From Flavobacterium sp. GSB-24 (GTDB lineage: Bacteria; Bacteroidota; Bacteroidia; Flavobacteriales; Flavobacteriaceae): a stretch of 64,000 nt of DNA. The notes below the pieces were generated by a model. The model searched no databases. It had not been told where the DNA came from and saw only the letters and a program-made list of their open reading frames with translations. The stretch's first letter is position 1; every line of letters starts with the position of its first letter. Positions 35,625 through 45,800 of the stretch are shown here, piece after piece. Location: assembly GCF_027924665.1 (NCBI RefSeq), contig NZ_AP027043.1, positions 2,542,001-2,606,000 of the forward strand, written 5' to 3'. The position numbers and the translations under genes were made by a program.

Positions 35625-35656
35625 AAATTGGACAAGATGATCGTTATTGAATTTAA

Positions 35657-38656
35657 TTACTTAACAATTAACAACCATCCTTTTCCCTTAGGAACAGTTA
35701 TTTCATCTTTTGCTGTAAACGTTTTTGCAGGCTGAAAATTAAGAACTTCAGGAGCTGTAATTGTCGCTTTAGACGGATTTATTCCTAGTTTTTTCCAGTC
35801 AATATTCAATTTTACATTTACATCAGCATCTGCCCAGCTTGCAATAGAAATCAATGCTGTTCCGTTCTTTTTGTAAACTGTAGCCAGCACTTTATCATTG
35901 TTTGTTTTTACGGGACAATTTTCGCTCCAGTAACCAATCATTTCAGAACCTTTAATTCCGAAAGAATCCCATAATTTCCAGATTTGTCTTGGGTCAGCAC
36001 CATCGCTCCACGGTAATCTATTCGTCATTCCGAAAACCATTCCACGCCAAGGATTTCCACCATCTTGAAGCATTTCGCCCATTAATCCAAACGGAATTCC
36101 GCTAACTTCTGTTAAGAAAAAGTCCGGCTGATTTTTCTCATAATCAAAATATTCTCCAAACCATAACTTATTGATGTACGGAAAGTGTTCCATATATAAA
36201 TTGGCACTGTTATTAAATCCGTCGCTTTTGTTATATTGATTCGCACTGTGTAAATCGATAATTCCAGGATGACCATCTTTAGTCAAAACTCTTTTGATAC
36301 GTTTCATTGTGATTCTGTCAAAAGCAACGTCGTCTAGATAAATTCCGTCAATACCAACGTTTTGAGTCAGCCAATTCATTCCTTCAACATAATAATTATG
36401 CCAACGGTTCATACCGCTATTTACAATTGCAGCATCTTTAATTTCAGGAACAAACCATGCAGCGATATAATCGTCTCCAACGTGTTCTTGCAGCCAAGAG
36501 AATCCGCCGCCTTTTCCTGGAGAATAGATTTCGTGGCCTAAACTTCTTAAAGCGAAAGTCTCATAAGCTTTGTTTGAAACCTCTCTAACGGTATTATAGA
36601 TTTTTACTTTTAATCCTTTTTCATGTGCTTCATCGATATACGTTTTCATCTTTTTAAATTCAATAAAAGGATAATTGATATATGGATTGATTGCGTTTGC
36701 GTGGTGAATGTTGATTACGGTTGCGCCAGTTTTAGCAATAGAATCGATCGGGCTGTATTTGTGGTAAAACTTTGTATCCCATTGAAAATCTGTGTTTATA
36801 GTATGGAATGGCGTAATCAACAAGTTGAAATTATAATATAAAACATCGCCTTTTTTCAGTGTTCTAGCACCACTATAAGCATTTACTACAACCGATTTTT
36901 GGTTTGGTGTAATGGTAATTCCTCCTTTGTTGTCATTACCCCAAGAAGTTGGCAATAATAAAGGTTTTTGCAAATAGAAATTGGTGTTCAATGGACGGCT
37001 GTATTTTTCGTCTCTAAGAGAAAATTGCAATCCAGAATTTACAGCACCAATCCAAGCACCATCTTGATTTTTGTGCGCAACATCCCATTTCCAGTCAAAA
37101 GTTGCAGGACGATCTCCGCCTTTTTGACCTAATCCCATCATGTATTTTGCAGAAGCTGGCTGCATAGGCATTTGGAAATTGATATCATTAAAAGAAACAT
37201 CTTCAAGAGCGGTAACTTTTACTGTATAATGTACAAAACCGTCAAATTCAACAGAAGCGTTAACATCCATTTGAACCGATTTTGAAGTTGAGGTATTTTC
37301 CCAAGAAACGATTCCAGCTTCTTTTTTAGTAAATTTTACACCGCTGTTTTTCCATTGTGCTTCTTTTCCTGAAGCATCCACAAAATGAAAATCAATAGGA
37401 GCACTTAAAATATCATTTGGTTTTGTTCCTAATGAAGTCATTTCTGGCGTGAAATAAGTCTGAATTTGCGCTGGAAATCCGTTTGACGCTAGGATTAATT
37501 TTCTTCCTAATAAAGAGATTGCAGCATCTTTTACAACTAATGGAGTGTAAGGTGCAATAACCGTATTTTCCTGAGCTAAAGTTGAGTTTAGCCAATTTAA
37601 ACGCGTCATTTTTTCTGGACTGTCAATTCCGCCGTTTTTAGTAACCTCATTTGTTACTGTGATTTGAAGTTCAATTTCTTTTGATTTTCCGTCAGCATTC
37701 ACTGTCGCTTTCCCTTTGTAAGTTCCAGCAGTTGCAGTTTGTGGAACTTCAATTCCGCACCACATTGCTTGAATTTTTCCTTTAGAAACCGAAACAGTAT
37801 TCGTGAAAATAGATCCATCGTAACGAATTCCGTCAGTATTTATACAGCTGATGTTTTTTGCATCAATTGTTCCAGAAGGACTTACTAAATTCGAAAAGGT
37901 AATTTTTACATTCTTTACATCTTCAAGAGCATAAATGCCTAATTGAAATGCTAAATATTCGCCCTTTAAAGCGGTATCTGAAAAAGTATTTTGAACACCT
38001 TTCTGAATCCAGCGCTGCGGCAAATCTGTTTTCATTTTGATTGAATGCAATCTGTCTTCTGGAAAAACTAAAAATGAATTTCCGCTGTTTTTTGCAATAA
38101 GAGCTTTGGTTTCTGTAGCTGTAGCAATTACTTCCATTGGGTAAAAACTATTGAAAGCATTTACGCTCTGAATCTCTGTTACAGCAGTATTGTCTTTTAA
38201 GTTTGCTTTTATATTAGAAAGCCATTGTGTATCGGCTTTGTTTTCAGGTTTTTGATAAATTCCTTTCGGATAATTTGCCGTTCCTTCGTCTACATAAGGC
38301 ATATAATAAACGTAATATGTTCCTTTTCCCGAAATAGGTTCAAAGAAAATAGTACCGTTTTCTCTATTGATATTTTCTGTTTTTATATTTTGAATTTCTT
38401 TTCCTGATGCATCTTGAACAATAATTTTTTTAAGTTCTGGATTTTGATCTCTTCTTCGCCATTCAATAGTTGTTTTGGCAATATTTCCTGAACTGGAAAA
38501 TGCAATTACAGCGCGGTGATTGCCAAGTAAATTAGGATTCCAGCTGTCATTTCCGTCAGAATATTTTATTTGTGCCGCCATTGGAATAGTGAGAATGAAA
38601 AAGCACATTATCATTATTCTGCTTAAAAGAGGTCTGTTTTTTAGGTTTAGTTTCAT
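35657..38656 (-). CDS. Large exported glycosidase-like protein with GH123-type N-domain and TIM barrel
   Basis: A 999-residue exported protein (signal peptide to about 28). The N-terminal half (about 130-330) contains ALKGEYLAFQLGIYA, as in the beta-sandwich of GH123 (beta-N-acetylgalactosaminidase) relatives (DUF4091/DUF6067 group). The C-terminal half (about 640-960) has a barrel-like pattern with GIDGIYLDDVAFDR near 770, a plausible catalytic acidic motif, and HSANQYNKSDG downstream. The substrate is unknown; linkage to GH109 in the same block favours GalNAc-type sugars, an inference. It is in the SusCD block, 40 bp after the cytochrome gene. Confidence 0.82.
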   Translation of the reverse strand: MKLNLKNRPLLSRIMIMCFFILTIPMAAQIKYSDGNDSWNPNLLGNHRAVIAFSSSGNIAKTTIEWRRRDQNPELKKIIVQDASGKEIQNIKTENINRENGTIFFEPISGKGTYYVYYMPYVDEGTANYPKGIYQKPENKADTQWLSNIKANLKDNTAVTEIQSVNAFNSFYPMEVIATATETKALIAKNSGNSFLVFPEDRLHSIKMKTDLPQRWIQKGVQNTFSDTALKGEYLAFQLGIYALEDVKNVKITFSNLVSPSGTIDAKNISCINTDGIRYDGSIFTNTVSVSKGKIQAMWCGIEVPQTATAGTYKGKATVNADGKSKEIELQITVTNEVTKNGGIDSPEKMTRLNWLNSTLAQENTVIAPYTPLVVKDAAISLLGRKLILASNGFPAQIQTYFTPEMTSLGTKPNDILSAPIDFHFVDASGKEAQWKNSGVKFTKKEAGIVSWENTSTSKSVQMDVNASVEFDGFVHYTVKVTALEDVSFNDINFQMPMQPASAKYMMGLGQKGGDRPATFDWKWDVAHKNQDGAWIGAVNSGLQFSLRDEKYSRPLNTNFYLQKPLLLPTSWGNDNKGGITITPNQKSVVVNAYSGARTLKKGDVLYYNFNLLITPFHTINTDFQWDTKFYHKYSPIDSIAKTGATVINIHHANAINPYINYPFIEFKKMKTYIDEAHEKGLKVKIYNTVREVSNKAYETFALRSLGHEIYSPGKGGGFSWLQEHVGDDYIAAWFVPEIKDAAIVNSGMNRWHNYYVEGMNWLTQNVGIDGIYLDDVAFDRITMKRIKRVLTKDGHPGIIDLHSANQYNKSDGFNNSANLYMEHFPYINKLWFGEYFDYEKNQPDFFLTEVSGIPFGLMGEMLQDGGNPWRGMVFGMTNRLPWSDGADPRQIWKLWDSFGIKGSEMIGYWSENCPVKTNNDKVLATVYKKNGTALISIASWADADVNVKLNIDWKKLGINPSKATITAPEVLNFQPAKTFTAKDEITVPKGKGWLLIVK

Positions 38657-38696
38657 TGTAATGTATGTTCAGGTTTAAATAGTCTAAAATTTAAAA

Positions 38697-39695
38697 TTAA
38701 TAAACAGCTTTCCAGCCATTCTTTTTCCAGTACGCAATTATCGGTTTGTAAGGTCCGTATTTATGCTGTTCTTCAGAAAAATTATCTACAAAAGGACTGT
38801 GTGCATAATCGATAGGTTTGCCGAGTTTATTTGGATAATCGAATGTTTTAGGATTTGGTCTTGTGTGAATTTTGTCATCATTTACATAAGCAGCGATATC
38901 AAGTGCTTCTTTGTCTGTGAGATAAGGTTTTCCTAAAAGTACTTTATCGTAAGGCATATTATTTTTTAACCATTGTGCTTGTTTGATAACTCTGTGCATG
39001 CTTGAACCCGGCTGATAACCGTATTCTCCCCAAAGAGGCGGGTAGATGTAACCCGATTTATCAGCATTATATACGCCTTCGCCATTATTTCCATGGCAGC
39101 GCGCACAATTTTCAGTAAATAATGCTTTTCCTCTTTCTGGACTTGCAGCGACATCTGGAAATTCGATTTCTAGATTTTTTGCTCCTTTAAAATTACCATC
39201 TTTAGGCACAAATTTGCTGATCCATTTAAAATAAGATAAAAAGGCTACCATTTCTTTACTGTCCAACTGAAGCGGTTTTCCAGAATGCGGGCGCATAATG
39301 CAGTTATTAACTCTTTCTGCCAGTGTAAGCACTTTGTTTTCGCGCCCGCGATATTGTGGATAATTATCGTGTGAAGACATTAAATTGAATGCATGTGGTT
39401 TTGTACCGGCATCTTGGTGACAGTTGGTGCAATTCATTTTGTTGCCCAAATATTGTCCGTTTTTACCGTTTGGTCCAATATAATAGGCTGTTTTCAGCAT
39501 TAATTCTCTTCCGTATCGAACAGATTCTCCGAATTGATCGTCTGGAATTTTTGAAGTATCAATTGTAATATAACCTTCATCATCAGCTTCAACTGTTTTT
39601 GCTGCCGCTAATGTCTGTGAAGTCGAAGTATTGCAAGAATTGAAAACAACCATTGGCAATGCTGCAAATAGACCAATTAGAATTATTTTTTTCAT
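38697..39695 (-). CDS. Dihaem c-type cytochrome, lipoprotein
   Basis: A 332-residue lipoprotein (lipobox FNSC). Two CxxCH haem sites: CTNCH (about 89-93) and CARCH (about 196-200); distal methionines cannot be assigned. The arrangement resembles TsdA-like and other two-domain class-I cytochromes (GREL...TAYYIGPNG, KMNCTNCHQDAG). It transfers electrons in the periplasm. Its place between a sulfotransferase-like gene and a glycosidase gene, in a SusCD block, is unusual. Spacing is 96 bp after the upstream gene, with a small hairpin in between. Confidence 0.9.
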   Translation of the reverse strand: MKKIILIGLFAALPMVVFNSCNTSTSQTLAAAKTVEADDEGYITIDTSKIPDDQFGESVRYGRELMLKTAYYIGPNGKNGQYLGNKMNCTNCHQDAGTKPHAFNLMSSHDNYPQYRGRENKVLTLAERVNNCIMRPHSGKPLQLDSKEMVAFLSYFKWISKFVPKDGNFKGAKNLEIEFPDVAASPERGKALFTENCARCHGNNGEGVYNADKSGYIYPPLWGEYGYQPGSSMHRVIKQAQWLKNNMPYDKVLLGKPYLTDKEALDIAAYVNDDKIHTRPNPKTFDYPNKLGKPIDYAHSPFVDNFSEEQHKYGPYKPIIAYWKKNGWKAVY

Positions 39696-39710
39696 GTTTA
39701 CTATTTTTAT

Positions 39711-39785
39711 CCTAACAGGTTCTAAAACCTGTATTTGTTATAACTTATTTTATGCTTACAAGATTTAGAAACCTTGCAGGAATGT
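39711..39785. repeat. Hairpin and repeat in the cytochrome-sulfotransferase spacer
   Basis: AACAGGTT and AACCTGT around CTAA form a short stem (39713-39733). A second word pair, TTACAAGATTTAGAAACCTTGCAGG, looks like a degenerate dispersed repeat. It could weaken read-through between the two genes. Confidence 0.5.
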
Positions 39786-39791
39786 CATTTT

Positions 39792-41198
39792 CTAATTTTG
39801 AATAAAAGGTTTCAATTTTTCTTCGGGAATAAACTGTGTACGATAAGGCGGAATCTCAGATTCTAATGCCCATAAAAGCACTCCTTTTTTATTCGTTAAA
39901 ACCGTGATATGTCTTTTCGAGCAGCAGCATAATATGGCATCTTTATCAATCATATAAGCGCTTCCCATTCTGTCATTGTAAATGTCTTTTGGTAATTTTA
40001 TTTGATAATCTAGTTTAACTGCATTGTTTTTTTCGTCGACTTTTAAGGCAAATACGGAAGACTGTTTTTTGTCGACACCATTATCAAAAAACAATAAACT
40101 TCCTTCTTGATTAATGTGTGCGGCATGCGCCTGAGAGAAATTGGTATCTGGAGCCATTTTCATAGTTCCTCCTTTTCCTAATTTCCAGATTACTTTTCCA
40201 GTTTTAGAATTGATCTTCCAAATTTGTCCATTATTGTAAAATGAGATCAGGAAATTTCCATCAGTATCGTAATTTAAACTGTTGGCATGAGTCCAATCTT
40301 TTTTGGTTTTCAGTAAATCTTTATCTTTAAAGGGATCTAAATCATCAAAAACACTCCATTTCCAAAGTTGCTTTCCTTTTTTATCTAAAATTAAAATTCC
40401 ATCTCCATTGATAGTATCTTGTTTTTTTCCTCCAATAGAAGTTAAATCGATTATTTTTTGATCAACAGTTAAAGTGACAATTTCGTTAGCCGATTTTTTT
40501 ATGATTTCGTGGTGAAGAACTTGTTTTAAATCGCCTTGTCCTTTTTTGATATGTGTTAAAGTATCTCCTTGTAAGTTGATTTCTAGAATTTCACTTCCAT
40601 AACTTGTTGGTTCGTCATTTTTGCCAAGAATAGAAATGATGGTTTGTTCCTTTGTAAAATGAGCTACTTTAAACCCAGTTCCTTCAATAGTATGATACCA
40701 TCTTAAGTTTCCTTTGTAATCTACTATATAAACTGTTCCAGGCGTTTCTCTTTTTGCCAAAAGCATAAAGCCCTTTTTGAAATTTTGTGGCAGTAATTCT
40801 GGTTTCGGGCAATTGGCTTTAAATTGTTTTTGAAGCCATTCTGGAAGTTTTCTCGATTTAAAAGTATAGACTTTACTGGGCTTTTTTTCGCCGTCTGCAA
40901 CTGTAACGAGCTGATAGCTATAATTCGTTTCTGGAGTAATATTGCAGAGAACTAAAGTATGTTTAAGCCCTGATTTTGAAATAGGAGTGGTTATTTTGCT
41001 TTGAGTTCCTTTTTGGTCAGACCAATATTCTGCATATACCTGTACATTGTCATTCGTAGTAACATCGATTTGAATTTTCAATTCGTTGTTGCCATGAGTC
41101 CCAATATTGATATTTACTATATCCTGATTTTTAGAACAACTTGCCAATGCAAGTAAGGCTAAAATAAAACTTCCTTTAAGTAATAGTTTTTTGATCAT
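39792..41198 (-). CDS. Arylsulfotransferase-like (ASST family) lipoprotein
   Basis: Using the ATG at 41198, the protein is 468 residues with a lipobox LASC. An upstream in-frame ATG at 41252 lies in the terminator hairpin and is rejected. An N-terminal fibronectin-like domain (about 25-115) precedes a beta-propeller. Conserved ASST histidines appear in QVLHHEIIKK, DWTHANSLNYD (as HxNS in E. coli AssT) and QAHAAHINQEG. AssT moves sulfate between phenols via a sulfohistidine. In Bacteroidota such proteins lie in glycan loci with no proven activity. No DsbA-like partner is adjacent. Confidence 0.82.
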   Translation of the reverse strand: MIKKLLLKGSFILALLALASCSKNQDIVNINIGTHGNNELKIQIDVTTNDNVQVYAEYWSDQKGTQSKITTPISKSGLKHTLVLCNITPETNYSYQLVTVADGEKKPSKVYTFKSRKLPEWLQKQFKANCPKPELLPQNFKKGFMLLAKRETPGTVYIVDYKGNLRWYHTIEGTGFKVAHFTKEQTIISILGKNDEPTSYGSEILEINLQGDTLTHIKKGQGDLKQVLHHEIIKKSANEIVTLTVDQKIIDLTSIGGKKQDTINGDGILILDKKGKQLWKWSVFDDLDPFKDKDLLKTKKDWTHANSLNYDTDGNFLISFYNNGQIWKINSKTGKVIWKLGKGGTMKMAPDTNFSQAHAAHINQEGSLLFFDNGVDKKQSSVFALKVDEKNNAVKLDYQIKLPKDIYNDRMGSAYMIDKDAILCCCSKRHITVLTNKKGVLLWALESEIPPYRTQFIPEEKLKPFIQN

Positions 41199-41246
41199 CT
41201 GAAAAGCTTCTTTTGTGAAACAGAAAAGTACTTCATCTGTATTAAA

Positions 41247-41288
41247 AATCAAGAATAGACAGACATTTTTTACTGTCTATTCTTGATT
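41247..41288 (-). terminator. Strong hairpin between susD and the ASST-like gene
   Basis: AATCAAGAATAGACAG (41247-41262) and CTGTCTATTCTTGATT (41273-41288) form a perfect 16-bp stem with a 10-nt loop. On the minus strand a T-rich stretch (TTTTTAAT) follows. It probably terminates most susCD transcripts and lets a fraction through to the downstream genes. Confidence 0.82.
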
Positions 41289-41297
41289 GGGTATTCT

Positions 41298-42809
41298 TTA
41301 TTGTCTATCAGCGTTGCTTAATTTCGGATTAAGGTTTACTTGACTCTGTGGATATGTATAATATTTGTTTTGCGGCATTTTTATTAAAGCAGCTTCACCA
41401 ACTCTAAGATGATATGCATTTACCAAAACATCATATTTGTTCATTCTAATTAAATCCTGACGACGTTTTCCTTCGTAGAAAAACTCCCAGCCTCTTTCCT
41501 GTAAAATAGCGTCTCTTAAAGTGTTTTGATTGTAGTCAGATAAAACTAATTGTTTTGCATGAGATCTTGCCTTAACTTGATTAATTAATCCGATCGCTTC
41601 ACTTGTTGGTCCACTGAGTTCGTTTAATGCTTCGGCTCTGCTCAATAATACATCTGCATAACGAAGAATGTTTACACTATGACCGTCATAATAAGTTGTT
41701 GTTTCGTCATCGGCATATTTTCTTGTAGAAACGTCTGGCATGTAAAACTCACCAGCCGGTGGCTGCGCACCCAATGAAGGAGCTTGTTTATGAAGTAAAC
41801 CGTCTGTTCCCATAAATTCTGGGAAAAAGCATTGTTTTCTCTCATCTTCGTCACCAAAAGTGTTGTAGAAATCCCAGTTTACAGTATAATACTGCCATCT
41901 GTTTTGTACAACAGGATGATCGATTGGTCCAAAGTGATTTAATAATTCTGTTCCGTTTGTATTTGCATCACTCAAAGAAGAGAAGATGTTTTCGCTGCAC
42001 CATTTGTTACTTTCTTTAAACAAACCTAAGTAAGAAGGATAAAGACTGTATTCGTTCAAATCCATTACTTGCTGTGTCAATGTAACAACTTTTTGCCACT
42101 CATGGCTGCGCATGTATAATTTAGCTAGTAATGTAAGTGCTGCACCTTTTGTTGCGCGGCCAACATCGTTACTTTCATAAATGTCATTTGATTTATAATT
42201 TACTGGCAGTACATCTGCAGCTTCTGTTAGTTCTTTAATAATGAAAGCATCAATTTCTTCTACAGACGATGGAGGAGTTTGATCTAGGTAACCTGGATTT
42301 CCTAAATTGGCTTCGGTAATTAAAATTACTGGTCCCCAAGCATCAGTCAAATCCATGTAAGCAGAACATCTTAAAAATTTAGCTTCGGCAATAAACTGTG
42401 CTTTTTCTGCAGCAGTAATTCCAGTCATTGGCAGAATGTTAAAGATAGCATTGTTTGCATTGGCAATTAATTTATACATCGCATTCCAATCTTCCAAAAG
42501 AAGACCGTTTGTCGAACTCCAAGTTCCTAAAGACAATTGTCCGGGATCTCCTCCGTATTGGCAGTGTCCTAAATCAGTAGCAATATCTGTTAAAGCGAAG
42601 TGTCTTGTTGCCCAGTATGAAAAGTTATCTCCAACAGAAGGCCCTTTTAATCTGCCGTAAATTGAATTAATGGCCGCAACTGCATCTGATTTTGTCTGAT
42701 ACCCATTGGTATTAGTCAAACTGCTGTATACCGTGGGATCTAGATCTTGGTTGCACGAAATCTCTACTCCGGCGGTAAGTAAAAGTAATAATAGTGTATA
42801 TTTTTTCAT
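41298..42809 (-). CDS. SusD/RagB family nutrient-binding lipoprotein
   Basis: A 503-residue outer-membrane lipoprotein (lipobox EISC near residue 19). The SusD fold is recognisable: an N-terminal TPR-like helical region (EDWNAMYKLIANANNAI, AKFLRCSAYMDLTDAWG) and C-terminal ILRYADVLLSRAEALNELSG and RRQDLIRMNKYD. It binds glycan on the cell surface and hands it to the SusC channel. It lies 35 bp after susC. The sugar cannot be read from the sequence. Confidence 0.95.
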   Translation of the reverse strand: MKKYTLLLLLLTAGVEISCNQDLDPTVYSSLTNTNGYQTKSDAVAAINSIYGRLKGPSVGDNFSYWATRHFALTDIATDLGHCQYGGDPGQLSLGTWSSTNGLLLEDWNAMYKLIANANNAIFNILPMTGITAAEKAQFIAEAKFLRCSAYMDLTDAWGPVILITEANLGNPGYLDQTPPSSVEEIDAFIIKELTEAADVLPVNYKSNDIYESNDVGRATKGAALTLLAKLYMRSHEWQKVVTLTQQVMDLNEYSLYPSYLGLFKESNKWCSENIFSSLSDANTNGTELLNHFGPIDHPVVQNRWQYYTVNWDFYNTFGDEDERKQCFFPEFMGTDGLLHKQAPSLGAQPPAGEFYMPDVSTRKYADDETTTYYDGHSVNILRYADVLLSRAEALNELSGPTSEAIGLINQVKARSHAKQLVLSDYNQNTLRDAILQERGWEFFYEGKRRQDLIRMNKYDVLVNAYHLRVGEAALIKMPQNKYYTYPQSQVNLNPKLSNADRQ

Positions 42810-42844
42810 TTTAATAAATTTAATGTTACTAAAAAGCCTTTTGA

Positions 42845-45800
42845 CTAGTGAATTGCGACTTTAATTCCAAGTATAAAAGTTCTTGATGCTGGGAACGAGT
42901 TAAAATCGATTCCTCCGCCTAAATTGTTTGTTGAATGCCCGTTTACTTCAGGGTCATTTCCAGAGTAATTTGTGATCGTCAATAAGTTTTGTCCAATCGC
43001 ATATAGTCTGATGCTGTCAATGAATTTTACTTGTTTTAGTACGCTTTCGGGAATTGAATATCCTATAGAAACATTTTTTAAACGTAAGTAAGAAGCCTCT
43101 TCAACAAATTTCGAATTCACATAACTTCCATATTTGCTTTTGTAGTAGCCGTCTCTTGGAATATCTGTATTTTCATTTACTCCCGCAACCCAGCGATTTA
43201 ATGCATCTGTACTTGTAGAAGATTCACCAACCATTGCAGTCATATTATATACAGAATAATCAAAAGCACCTTGGAAAAAGATATTCATATCAAAATTTCC
43301 ATATTTAAAATCGTTATTAAAACCAGCAACATAATGCGGAATAGAATTTCCTAAATAAGTTCTGTCGGCAGCAGTAATAGTACCGTCTCCGTCAACATCT
43401 ACATATTTCGGATCTCCAGGGACAGACAATGGCTGAGCTGCGTATGTTTCTCCCGTTTTGATCACGCCTGCATATTTGTATCCGTATAAAACTCCCATTT
43501 CTTTTCCCGGCTCTAGTCTTGTAAACTCTTGCCCAGAAACAGTTCCGCTTGGGTTAGAAGTGTTTGTACTAATGATTTTTACGTTATCAGCAAGAGATAC
43601 AATTTCTTGTTTATTGTAAGCAACATTTAATGACGTTCTCCAAGAAAAATTAGTAGTTCTGATATTTTCAGTACTAATTCCTAACTCAATACCTTTATTA
43701 TCAATAACTCCAGAATTAACTCTTTGAGTGCCAAATCCCCACCATCCTCCAACAGGAACATTTAAAAGAGCATCAGAAGTTCTTTTTTTGTAGTAATCAA
43801 TTGTGATCGAAAGTTTATCATTAAATAAACCTAAATCTAAACCTAAATCGGTTTGAGCTGTTTCTTCCCATTTCAAGTTCGGATTTGCCAAATTCGCAGG
43901 TTCTGTACCAGCAACAAAATCATCAGGTGCAATAGTTACACCCCAAGAAGTCAATCGGTTCATATAAGAGTAATCGCCAATTCCGTCGTTTCCTGTAATA
44001 CCATAGCTGGCTCTTAATTTAAGTTCAGAAATAGCTTTTACATTCTGCATAAAAGATTCGTTAGACAACTTCCATGCAACAGCTCCAGAAGGGAAAATAC
44101 CAAATTTGTTATTTGGACCAAAACGAGAAGAACCGTCTTTTCTAATTGTAAAAGTTGCTAAATATTTGTCATTAAAAGCATAATTTAACCTTCCAAAATA
44201 AGAAGTAAGTTTTGTCTCTGTTTTTTCAGTTTCAGGTTTCAAATAAACCGCTGCACCTTGAAGATTGTAATACGTTAATAAGTCATTAGAAAATCCTGTA
44301 CCTGCAGCTCTTACTCTTTCATAAGTATCTTTTTGGTTCGAAGTTCCAATCATTGCAGTGATGGCATGTACTTCTTTGATATTAAACTTGTACGTTAAAT
44401 ATTGTTCTGTACTCCATCTAAAATATGTTTTATTTTCTTCAGATCCAGAACCTTTTAACGCAGCTCCAGCTACTAATGTACTTGGAGTATATTTTCCTTG
44501 AATGTTTTCCTGCCATTCAGCACCAGAACCAAAGTGGTAAGTAAGACCTTTAATTATTTCATAATCTAAAAACATACTTCCGTTTGCTAATCTATTGATT
44601 GTGTGGTCTGTTGGTTCAAGTAAAAGAGCCAATGCATTATCTTTTCCTTGATATTTATAATATGAGCCATCAGCATTGTAGATCGGAATCGTTGGAGGAG
44701 CAGTTTGAATAGAGAACATCGGAGAAAGGATATTATCTCCAAAATCGCTGTTATTTCCTTCAGCTGCAGCACCATAAAAATTAGCACCCATATTTAATCT
44801 TTCATTAAATCTTTTTTCGGCACCCATTCTAACGCTGTATCTTTCATAATCAGTGTTTTCAATAGCTCCCGTTTGTTTCAAATAGTTTCCTGAAAGAAAG
44901 AATTTAGAAGTTTGATCGCTTCCGCTAAAAGTAAGCGTTCTGTTCAATACTTCTCCTGGACGTGTCGCTGCTTCAAACCAATTGGTATTCGCAATTGGAA
45001 AACTTGATGGAAAAACCGGAGGTCTTCCGTTTTCACCCGCAATTGCATTTTGAATATCAGCATATTGTTGTCCAGTTAACAATGAAGGCTCTTTTATAAT
45101 ATTTTGAAAACCATCTGAAATTTCGGCTTCCACCATCATTTTTCCTGATTTTCCTTTTTTAGTTGTAATAATGATAACCCCATTTCCACCGCGTGCACCA
45201 TAAATTGCTGTAGAAGCGGCATCTTTTAAAATCTGAATATTTTCAATATCGTTTGGACTAATTGAAGCTCCAGTGCTGGTAATAAATCCGTCCACTACGT
45301 ACAAAGGCGCATTAGAAGTATTTATAGAATTTCCTCCTCTAATTACTACAGACGGATTGGTTCCCGGTGCATAATTATTTTGCTGTACTTGAACCCCAGA
45401 AGCACGTCCTTGTAACGCCTGTCCTACATTGGCAATAGTTCCGCCTAAATTCAAATTGTCTTTGCTAAGAGAACTCACAGAACCTGTAAGGTCTTTTTTC
45501 TTAGATTTTCCGTATCCAATAACTACTTCATCTAATTTTTGTCCAGCTTCTTTCATGACAATTTTTAGCGGTGCATTTCCAATAGTTACTTCTTGATCTT
45601 CCATACCAATATAAGTCACCACAAGTTTAGTAACATTATCAGCTACAGTAATCGAAAAGCTTCCATCAACATCTGTTTGAACACCTTTATTGCTTCCTTT
45701 AACCACAACATTAGCGCCAGGAAGAGGCAAACCATCTTTGTCTGTAACCTTACCTTTTACTATTTTTTCGAAAAATAATGCGGTATAGTTTTTATCTGAA

